From: Actinoplanes philippinensis
Lineage (GTDB): Bacteria > Actinomycetota > Actinomycetes > Mycobacteriales > Micromonosporaceae
NCBI RefSeq assembly: GCF_900113015.1
Contig: NZ_FONV01000015.1
Coordinates: 1-64,000 of the forward strand
Direction: 5' to 3'
DNA length: 64,000 bases
Below the pieces are notes generated by a model, which had not been told where the DNA came from, did no database searches, and saw only the letters and a program-made list of their open reading frames with translations. The position numbers and the translations under genes were made by a program. Below are positions 57,747-64,000 of this stretch, piece after piece. How positions within the stretch are numbered: position 1 is the stretch's first letter; every line of letters starts with the position of its first letter.

Positions 57747-58982
57747 ATGGCCTCACCCGTACCTCTGCGCCGTCTGCTCGCCGCCACCGTCGGCGGCCTG
57801 CTGGCGCTCGGCTCTCTCGCCGTCCCGGCGCAGGCCGCGGCCGCGCTGCGCCAGGTGATGTTCGTCGGCAACAACTGGGAGGGCACCGTCGACGTCATCG
57901 AGCCGAGCGGCGGGTACGCCCGGATCGGCCGGCTGTCGGTGATCCCGGACCGGGCGCAGCGGCTCACCGAGATCTACCTCAACCCGATCCGGCTCGCCTT
58001 CTACCTCGGCATCCAGCAGGGCCCGGGGGAGGGCCACGACCAGCTGGTCGACGACATGTACACCACCCCGGCCGGTGACGCCCTGGTCGTCTCCCGGCCC
58101 AGCTTCGCCGACGTGGTCTCGATCGACCTGGCGACCGGCGCGCTCAAGTGGCGGTTCCCGGTCAGCGGCTTCCGCTCCGACCACATGGCGGTCTCGCCGG
58201 ACGGGCGCACGGTCGCCGTCTCCGCCTCCACCGGCAACACGGTGCACGTGCTGGACATCGTGACCGGCCGGCAGCTCGGGTCCTTCGCCACCGGCGACAA
58301 GCCGCACGAGAACATCTTCACCGGCGGCGGAAAATACCTCTGGAACAGCTCGATCGGCGAGGTCAACACCGACCTGGACGCCCCCTGGCTGGACTTCACC
58401 AAGGGGGACCGGAAGATCACCATCGCCGACACCGCCACCTACCGGGTGGTCCGGACGATCGACATGCGCGACCGGCTGAACGCCTTCGGCCGCAGTGACC
58501 TCTCCGACGCGGTCCGGCCCGCCGTCTTCACCCCGGACGAGTCGAAGCTCTACTTCCAGGTCTCGTTCTTCGCCGGGGTCATCGAGTACGACGTGGCCAC
58601 CGACAAGATCACCCGGATCCGTGACCTGCCGCAGAACCCGGCCACCGACCCGGACCGCACCACGTGGGTGAACGACTCCCGCCACCACGGCCTGTCGATC
58701 AGCCGGGACGGGGCGAAACTGTGTGTCGCCGGGACCATGGACGACTACGCCACGGTCGTCGACCGCGCGACCCTCACCCCGGGTCCGCTGGTCACCGCGA
58801 TCAAGCCGTACTGGGCCACGGTCAGCGCGGACGGGCGGGACTGCGTGATCTCCGAGGCGGGCGCCGACCGGGTCACCGCGATCAGCTTCGCCACCGGGCA
58901 GGCGGTCGCCTCGGTCGCCGTCGGCGATCACCCCCAGCGGGTACGGATCGGTCAGGTCCCGGCCGGCTGGACGGCTCCCTGA
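57747..58982 (+). CDS. Secreted YVTN-type beta-propeller protein
   Basis: This 411-residue protein has a signal peptide (LLAATVGGLLALGSLAVPAQA) and a seven-bladed YVTN/NHL-like propeller (ALVVSRPSFADVVSIDLATG, TVAVSASTGNTVHVLDIVTG, CVISEAGADRVTAISFATG). The function is probably binding or scaffolding outside the cell. The upstream 100 bases are AT-rich and likely hold its own promoter. The end overlaps the converging diguanylate cyclase gene by 31 bases. Confidence 0.88.
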   Translation: MASPVPLRRLLAATVGGLLALGSLAVPAQAAAALRQVMFVGNNWEGTVDVIEPSGGYARIGRLSVIPDRAQRLTEIYLNPIRLAFYLGIQQGPGEGHDQLVDDMYTTPAGDALVVSRPSFADVVSIDLATGALKWRFPVSGFRSDHMAVSPDGRTVAVSASTGNTVHVLDIVTGRQLGSFATGDKPHENIFTGGGKYLWNSSIGEVNTDLDAPWLDFTKGDRKITIADTATYRVVRTIDMRDRLNAFGRSDLSDAVRPAVFTPDESKLYFQVSFFAGVIEYDVATDKITRIRDLPQNPATDPDRTTWVNDSRHHGLSISRDGAKLCVAGTMDDYATVVDRATLTPGPLVTAIKPYWATVSADGRDCVISEAGADRVTAISFATGQAVASVAVGDHPQRVRIGQVPAGWTAP

Positions 58983-60802
58983 CCGACGGCCCGGTTGCGC
59001 CGCTCCCGGCGTTCGCGCTTGCGGCGGTACATGGCGGCGTCGGCCTCACGCAGCAGGCCGTCGCCGTCCCCGGGCTCACCGGCTGAGACGCCGACACTGG
59101 CCCCGACGGCGAGCAGTCCGCCCCCGATCGGCATCGGCTCGGCCAGCACGGCGCTGATCCGGTCGGCCAGCCGGGCGGCGGCGGTGGCGGCGGTTCCGGG
59201 CAGCAGCACCGCGAACTCGTCGCCGCCGAGCCGGGCGGCCAGTTCCCCGGCCCCGAGCAGCCCGGTCAGCCGGTGCGCCACCTCGATCAGCACCTGGTCG
59301 CCGGTGTGGTGCCCGTGCCGGTCGTTGATCTCCTTGAAGCCGTCCAGGTCGATCAGCAGCATGCTGACCCGCTCGGTCGCCTCCGACAGCCGCCGGTGCA
59401 GCAGCAGCCGGTTGGCCAGCCCGGTCAGCGTGTCGTGGTTGGCCTGGCGGTGCAGCTCGTCGTGCAGGGCGCGCGCCTCGGTGGCGTCCCGGGCGTTGAG
59501 CACCACGCCGCCGACGTTCGTGTTGTGCATCAGGTCGGTGGTGACCACGTCGAGCCACCGGTACGAGCCGTCCGCGTGCCGCCAGCGCACCTGGGTGCTG
59601 ATCCCCGTGCCCGGGTTGGCCGCCAGCCGCCGCTCCAGGTCGGCCACCGTCGTCACGATGTCCTCCGGATGGGTACGGTCGTGCAGCGACGTGCCCACCA
59701 GCTCGCTGTCTTGCACCCCGAGAACCCGCAGCGCGGCCGGGCTGGCGTAGGTGATGGTCGCGTCGTAGTCGACGACGAGCGTGAGATCCGACGTGTTCTG
59801 CACCAGGGCCCGGAATCGCTCGGCCTGCCCGTCGATCTCGGTGAGCAGCCGCTCGTTGTCGTGCAGCGCCGCCACCTGCCGGCCCAGCACCAGCGCGGTG
59901 ATCACCACGGCGCCGATCGCGACACCCCACACCCGCAGGTCGACGTCGTCCTCCCGGAGCGAGACGACGAGCAGGATCTGGGTGGCGATCACCGCGAGGT
60001 ACGGGAGCCGGCTGGAGCGTCCACCCATCCCGGTCGGCGGCTTCTCGGCGAGCCGCCACACGTGCAGTTGCTGGACCCGGAACGACGCCGACGCCAGCAC
60101 GCAGGGCAGCAGCTGGACGACGCTGGCGCCGCCCGGCCCGGGGTCCCCGATCAAGCCGAGCGCGACCGGCCCGGCGAAGGCGGTGCCGGAGACACCGACG
60201 GCGGCCGCGATCCCGGCCGCGCGGGTGAACGGCGCCGTGCCGCTGAGGATCAGCTTGAGCAGCCCGAACGTGATCAGCAGCATCACCACGGCGGTGGCCG
60301 TGGCGCCCCAGAGGTCGGTGGCCCGGCGCCCGCTCAGGTCGGTGGCCAGCACGAAGTACCAGAGGAACACCGCGACGCCGGTGAGCACCGTGGTCGCGTC
60401 GAACCAGAGCCGCAGCCGCTGCCGCCCGGCGCCGCCGAGCGGGTGCCGCAGCATCGCCCCGACCACCACGGCCATGCCGGTGACGACGAGCGCGGTCTGC
60501 ACCGGGCTGACCGCGGTCAGAGCGGGGTCCAGCACGAGCAGGACGGTCTGATATCCGTCACCCAGCAGACAGCCGGCACAGGCGATCACGGCCGCCCACC
60601 AGAACCGCCGGCCCGCCGCCGACACGGCCGGATGGGTGGCGGTGCGAAAAGTGAAGTACGTGTTTGCCCCGTCGAGGACGGTCTGCAGCCCCCAGGAGAC
60701 GGTCCGCTGGTCGCCGTAGTGCAGGAACCAGGGCACCAGGAGCACACCGACGGCCACCAGACCCAGCAGGACCGGGTCGGTGGCCACGGATCGCTTCGGC
60801 AT
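58952..60802 (-). CDS. Membrane diguanylate cyclase with PAS domain
   Basis: This 616-residue protein makes cyclic di-GMP. About nine membrane helices (about 10-310) are followed by a PAS/PAC sensor (about 325-450; LVVDYDATITYASPAALRVLG, YRWLDVVTTDL) and a GGDEF domain (about 455-600) with the intact active site RLGGDEFAVLLP at about 524-535. The RxxD inhibitory site expected just before GGDEF is GAGE here, so feedback inhibition by product is unlikely. No EAL domain is present. The membrane part resembles other actinobacterial sensor cyclases. Confidence 0.93.
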   Translation of the reverse strand: MPKRSVATDPVLLGLVAVGVLLVPWFLHYGDQRTVSWGLQTVLDGANTYFTFRTATHPAVSAAGRRFWWAAVIACAGCLLGDGYQTVLLVLDPALTAVSPVQTALVVTGMAVVVGAMLRHPLGGAGRQRLRLWFDATTVLTGVAVFLWYFVLATDLSGRRATDLWGATATAVVMLLITFGLLKLILSGTAPFTRAAGIAAAVGVSGTAFAGPVALGLIGDPGPGGASVVQLLPCVLASASFRVQQLHVWRLAEKPPTGMGGRSSRLPYLAVIATQILLVVSLREDDVDLRVWGVAIGAVVITALVLGRQVAALHDNERLLTEIDGQAERFRALVQNTSDLTLVVDYDATITYASPAALRVLGVQDSELVGTSLHDRTHPEDIVTTVADLERRLAANPGTGISTQVRWRHADGSYRWLDVVTTDLMHNTNVGGVVLNARDATEARALHDELHRQANHDTLTGLANRLLLHRRLSEATERVSMLLIDLDGFKEINDRHGHHTGDQVLIEVAHRLTGLLGAGELAARLGGDEFAVLLPGTAATAAARLADRISAVLAEPMPIGGGLLAVGASVGVSAGEPGDGDGLLREADAAMYRRKRERRERRNRAVGQGAVQPAGT

Positions 60803-60958
60803 GATGGCTCCCGTCGGCGACAGCTCCGGATGGCTTCCGGGTCAGTACTTTCCATCGGTCGTCGCCGGGTGGACGTGAGTGATCCGTTCCGGTCAGACGA
60901 CACCTTAGAGGAGCGTCACACCGGGGCTGACCTGCGGCGCGGCTGATCGGACAAATAG

Positions 60959-60969
60959 CCTTATTAAGG
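60959..60969. promoter_or_regulatory. CCTTATTAAGG palindrome before the small secreted protein gene
   Basis: A 5-bp inverted repeat with a central T lies 13 bases before the ATG at 60982 in an AT-rich spot (TAGCCTTATTAAGGTATTTT). It may be an operator or part of a promoter. Confidence 0.35.
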
Positions 60970-60981
60970 TATTTTCAGGAC

Positions 60982-61278
60982 ATGACGACGGGCCGGAGCA
61001 GTGCGCTGCCACGGTCGCTGTCCGTCCTTGTCCTCCTGGTTCTGGCGCTCTTCTCGCCCGCGTCCGGGGCTCTGCCGGCGGCCTCCGGCCCCGTGATCGC
61101 CTCTTGCGCGAGTGCCGAGCGGGTGGCCCGTACCGCTGAGGAAGCCTCACCGGCCACCCTCGAACCGGGCGCCGCACCGCCTGCCGTGAGCAGTCCGGCC
61201 GCGGACCGCGCCCCCGCGCTGACCTCGCAGGACACCGCCCGCGCCGCGGTCTCCCGCGCCCCTCCGCCCGCCGTCTGA
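60982..61278 (+). CDS. Small secreted or membrane-anchored protein
   Basis: This 98-residue protein has an N-terminal hydrophobic segment (SLSVLVLLVLALFSPASGALPAASG), then an Ala/Pro/Ser-rich remainder without a recognisable domain. A CAGGA ribosome-binding site lies 1-2 bases from ideal spacing. It sits 76 bases upstream of the next gene on the same strand and may share its transcript. No family recognised. Confidence 0.6.
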   Translation: MTTGRSSALPRSLSVLVLLVLALFSPASGALPAASGPVIASCASAERVARTAEEASPATLEPGAAPPAVSSPAADRAPALTSQDTARAAVSRAPPPAV

Positions 61279-61354
61279 GACCTGCGGGCGCCCATCGGCG
61301 CCCGGGGCGAAGCCTGCGCTGTGCGAACCTCCCCACGAGCGGACGGAAACCGCC

Positions 61355-62158
61355 ATGAACATCCTTGCCGAGATGCTGCTGACCGAGCCGGCCCCGATGG
61401 CCATCTGGGCCGCGTTGATGCTGCTCACCCTGCCCGCGCTGGTGGTCCTCGCGAATCCCGACGGGGTGCGTGACCCAGTGGCGGCGCTGCTGGAGGCGGT
61501 GCGCTTCGTCCGGCGGACCCGGCGGCGGCGGGCCGGGCGGCGAGCGGCGGAGGCGGCCGAGGCGCAGGCCGCGGTGCGTTTCGCGCTGGAGTTGCGGGTC
61601 GCGGCCGCGCAGGCGGCGGACGCGGTCGACAGGTGGCAGGCGCACTGGCAGGCCGCCGCCGATCGGGTGGACGCGGCGTGGGCGGCGTTCCAGGCGGCCG
61701 ACGCGCGCCTGGCCCGCAGCCGGGCGACGACGGCCTTCGGCGCGCCGTGGACACCCCGAGACCCCGCGGAGTACGCCGCCCGCGAGCGCTTCCTGCACGA
61801 GGGGGTACGCGCGGCGGTGTCCCGCGCCGACCTGCCGGTGTCGGCCCTGGCCGCCGTGCTGGCCGGTGGCGGCGGGTGGGATCCGTGCCTGCACCCGGCC
61901 GAGCAGGAGATCGTGCTGCACCGGCGGTGCGCGGAGCATCGGGAGCGGGCCTACCGAGCCGCTGTCGCCGCCGAGCGGACGGCCTGGCACGACACGCAGC
62001 TGGCGCGCCGTGGCCGGGACAGTCTGCAACGGGAGGCGGAGATCGCCGAGTCACGGGTGGCGACCTGGCCGATCTTCATCACGGCTGCGGGTGACCTCCC
62101 GCTCACTGTCGGAAACGGTGGTCACCGATTGTTCCCGGCCCACTCCGGAAATGGATGA
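61355..62158 (+). CDS. Membrane-anchored Ala/Arg-rich coiled-coil protein
   Basis: This 267-residue protein has one N-terminal membrane helix (about 15-34), a basic stretch (RRTRRRRAGRR near 55) and long Ala/Glu/Arg-rich helices (about 60-120 and 185-240) likely to form coiled coils. Between them is a small domain (GGGGWDPCLHPAEQEIVLHRRC). The topology suggests a cytoplasmic rod at the membrane. No family recognised. Confidence 0.72.
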   Translation: MNILAEMLLTEPAPMAIWAALMLLTLPALVVLANPDGVRDPVAALLEAVRFVRRTRRRRAGRRAAEAAEAQAAVRFALELRVAAAQAADAVDRWQAHWQAAADRVDAAWAAFQAADARLARSRATTAFGAPWTPRDPAEYAARERFLHEGVRAAVSRADLPVSALAAVLAGGGGWDPCLHPAEQEIVLHRRCAEHRERAYRAAVAAERTAWHDTQLARRGRDSLQREAEIAESRVATWPIFITAAGDLPLTVGNGGHRLFPAHSGNG

Positions 62159-62191
62159 CGGAATCCATTTCACGTTTCCTGAATGCGTGAT

Positions 62192-62218
62192 CGCCCGGTC
62201 GCTGGAAGCGACCGGGCG
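62192..62218. terminator. Terminator between converging genes
   Basis: A perfect 12-bp stem (CGCCCGGTCGCT) with a 3-base loop lies between the coiled-coil gene and the DUF397 gene and can serve both. Confidence 0.82.
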
Positions 62219-62295
62219 CTGCCGTCCGGGTGCACATCGTGAAAGTCCGGGCCTCAGCTCGAGCCTTCCATCGCTGCGAACCTATCGGTAGGCTT

Positions 62296-62520
62296 TCACG
62301 AAACGATGTCGAATTCGCCGTCCTTGGCTGAGTCCACGAAGGCGGTCCACTCCGCCGACGTGAACATGAGGGCCGGTCCCATCCGGTCCTTGCTGTCACG
62401 GACGGCAATTCCCTGGTCGAGGAATGCGACCTCGACGCAGTTGCTGCCGCCGGTCCCGTTACTACGGCTGCCCTTCCTCCAGACAGCTCCGTCGATTTGG
62501 TGCGCGAGCAACTCAAGCAC
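62296..62520 (-). CDS. DUF397 protein
   Basis: This 74-residue protein has the DUF397 pattern WRKGSRSNGTGGSNCVEVA, then VRDSKDRMGPALMFTSAEWTAFV. These small proteins are encoded next to XRE/DUF5753 regulators in actinobacteria and probably act as their partners, sometimes described as antitoxin-like. Here the XRE gene lies directly upstream on the same strand, 30 bases away. Confidence 0.93.
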   Translation of the reverse strand: MLELLAHQIDGAVWRKGSRSNGTGGSNCVEVAFLDQGIAVRDSKDRMGPALMFTSAEWTAFVDSAKDGEFDIVS

Positions 62521-62550
62521 CTCCCTTCGATGTGAGATTCCGCGGGAGTG

Positions 62551-63399
62551 CTAAGCGACGAGCAGACCCTCGATCATCTTGATGGTCGTGCGATGGTCGA
62601 GCGCCATGTCACTCAATCGCTCGAACTCCTGCCGATACCAGTCAACCATGTCTGGTTGTTCCTCGTACAAGTCTCCCGCAAGACCTTCCATATAAACAAC
62701 ATCCAAATGGGTGGTCTCTCGGAACTCCAATAGCGCCGCCGGACCGCTCAGGAACGGGTGCGCACCTGCGGAGAAGGGCAGTATCTGCAGGAAAACATTT
62801 GGCAATTTAGCTATCTCGATTAAATGGCGCAGCTGCTCGGTCATGACCTCTCGATCGCCGATCACCCGGTGCAGCGCTCCCTCGTCCATGAACGCCGACA
62901 ATTCGAGCGGGCGATCGCTGGTGAGCCGGCCCTGACGGGTCTGACGCAGCGCGATCCGCCGGTCGATGTGCTCCTCGGGGTCGGTGGGCCGACCGCTTCT
63001 CATCAGTGACCGCATGTAATCGGGGGTCTGGAGCAGCCCCGGGATCAGCACCGGCTCCCAGGTCCGCATCGCCGACGCGGCGGCCTCCAGGCCCACGAAG
63101 TTGCCCGGGCGCATGATGTCGCGATAGTCGGTCCACCACGTGCGCTCGCGGGACTGGCGGGCCAGCTCGACCAGCGCCTCGCGCATCGTCTGGTCCCGCA
63201 CGTTGTAGAGGGTCAGCAGGTCACGGACGTCCCGCGGGGTGACCGCGACGCGCGCGGTCTCGATGCGGGTCACCTTGGCGGAGTGCCACTCGAAGTGTCG
63301 GGACACGTCCTGTTGTGTGAGGCCGGCGGCCTCCCGGCATCGTTTGAGCTCCGCCCCGAGCCGGCGGCGTCGCAGCGTCGGACCCTCTATATCGGACAC
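62551..63399 (-). CDS. XRE-family regulator with DUF5753 domain
   Basis: This 282-residue regulator has an N-terminal HTH (LGAELKRCREAAGLTQQDVSRHFEWHSAKVTRIE) and a C-terminal DUF5753 domain (about 95-275; EPVLIPGLLQTPDYMRSL, FMDEGALHRVIGD, LQILPFSAGAHPFLSGPAALLEF). It is the partner of the DUF397 gene downstream. Such pairs influence development and antibiotic production in Streptomyces. The 232-base divergent gap to the GPP34 gene is AT-rich and likely holds promoters of both. Confidence 0.94.
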   Translation of the reverse strand: MSDIEGPTLRRRRLGAELKRCREAAGLTQQDVSRHFEWHSAKVTRIETARVAVTPRDVRDLLTLYNVRDQTMREALVELARQSRERTWWTDYRDIMRPGNFVGLEAAASAMRTWEPVLIPGLLQTPDYMRSLMRSGRPTDPEEHIDRRIALRQTRQGRLTSDRPLELSAFMDEGALHRVIGDREVMTEQLRHLIEIAKLPNVFLQILPFSAGAHPFLSGPAALLEFRETTHLDVVYMEGLAGDLYEEQPDMVDWYRQEFERLSDMALDHRTTIKMIEGLLVA

Positions 63400-63631
63400 C
63401 TGGACTCCCTACGGTCCTGATGAAGTCGATATTACGACCGCGCTCGCGCGATCCGGATACCCATTTCATGATCGCAAATCTCGAATGATCAAATACTGCG
63501 GGTACTGAATAAGAAGTCTAGTACTTCTTGTATTGACCTTGATGTTGGGTACATGATGCTGCGGACATCGAGTTCTGTCTTGTTTCCTACATTCCTAGGT
63601 AAAAGATCATTGGAACTTGCGTCTAAGGGGC

Positions 63632-64000
63632 GTGGACGGAGTGTTGGCTGACCAGTATTACCTGATCGCACACGAGGACCGCACCGGGCGGTCCCGGCTG
63701 CATCCTCGTGCGACCGGCCTGGGGCTGGCTGCCGCATTACTCGCGGAGTTGGTCCTCGAAGGCCGCATCGCCGTCAGCGACGGCGACCTGATCGTCCTCG
63801 ACCGGCGCCCACCTCGCGACGCGCTCAACCACGACATCCTCGATCTGCTCAACGCCCAGCCGCAGCACCGCGACATCCGCACCTGGCTCGCCTTCCTCGC
63901 GCAGGACTCGGCGCTGCGGGTGGCGGAGCGGCTGATGCGGGTCGGCGCGGTCGAGCTCGTCACCAAGCGCCGGATGCTCGGCACCACACAGACCCTCTAC
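63632..64000 (+). CDS. GPP34 (GOLPH3-like) family protein, N-terminal part
   Basis: The window ends inside this gene; 123 codons are visible. The sequence (YYLIAHEDRTGRSRLHPRATGLGLAAALLAELVLEGRI, DGDLIVLDRRPP, HDILDLLN) matches bacterial GPP34 proteins, relatives of the eukaryotic phosphatidylinositol-4-phosphate binder GOLPH3. The bacterial role is not established. Possible starts are GTG at 63632 and 63641; AAGGGG lies just upstream. The sequence continues to the last base without a stop. Confidence 0.88.
   Translation, partial: MDGVLADQYYLIAHEDRTGRSRLHPRATGLGLAAALLAELVLEGRIAVSDGDLIVLDRRPPRDALNHDILDLLNAQPQHRDIRTWLAFLAQDSALRVAERLMRVGAVELVTKRRMLGTTQTLY

Overview
The window is a 64 kb piece of a very GC-rich actinobacterial chromosome. 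Strong G/C at third codon positions, frequent GTG starts, ATGA/GTGA stop-start overlaps, XRE-DUF397 pairs, DUF305, LVIVD and GPP34 proteins and a histidine operon with HutF all fit Micromonosporaceae. An Actinoplanes-like organism is my best guess from gene style; no marker gene here settles it. I see no prophage, complete insertion sequence, CRISPR array or replication origin.

Layout. 1-4077: 3' end of ctaD, an MFS exporter with a repeat tail broken by one extra G, a gene-poor stretch, and a two-helix membrane protein. 4134-7091 (minus): pncB-pncA-acetyltransferase-hydrolase operon for NAD salvage. 7183-13973 (plus): clpS, DUF2017, mec, a candidate Cys-containing leader ORF, cysO, cysM, an MBL-fold cAMP phosphodiesterase-like gene, a glycosyltransferase, rph and rdgB. 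This order matches the conserved M. tuberculosis Rv1330c-Rv1341 region and joins the CysO/CysM cysteine route to protein and RNA quality control. 13970-19185: peptidase, AAA/DUF4143 ATPase behind six 22-bp repeats, and a MerR-PP2C fusion coupled to an MFS exporter. 19239-27215 (minus): six-gene histidine-utilisation operon (RpiR regulator, hutU, M20 amidohydrolase, hutF, hutI, hutH); HutH carries a repeat insertion of about 110 residues.

27329-36580: MOSC protein, a secreted expansin, an HNH endonuclease gene whose stop codon lies inside a class-I-shaped tRNA with a UAG anticodon, bcp, speD, an Asp23 protein, a 40-nt minisatellite, then a redox/copper-type group (DsbA-like, MauE-like, membrane protein, ECF sigma factor, CopC-CopD fusion). 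36724-47264: a repeat-rich 1232-residue membrane protein, an AlkZ-like glycosylase, orn, tRNA-His, a CBM2 protein, a SigE-type sigma factor with partner, and two L,D-transpeptidase lipoproteins. 47404-64000: two identical tRNA-Lys genes, a HupE/UreJ-like protein, FMN reductase, sulfatase, P450, a regulator-SDR pair, DUF305, two secreted propeller-type proteins, a diguanylate cyclase, an XRE-DUF397 pair and the start of a GPP34 gene.

A theme is short tandem repeats at eight or more loci, inside genes and between them, suggesting active slippage or unequal recombination. The most interesting candidates are the Cys-containing leader ORF before cysO-cysM, the HNH/tRNA(UAG) unit, the HutH insertion and the G5/G4 frameshift in the first MFS gene. 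All calls come from reading the sequence; no database search was run.
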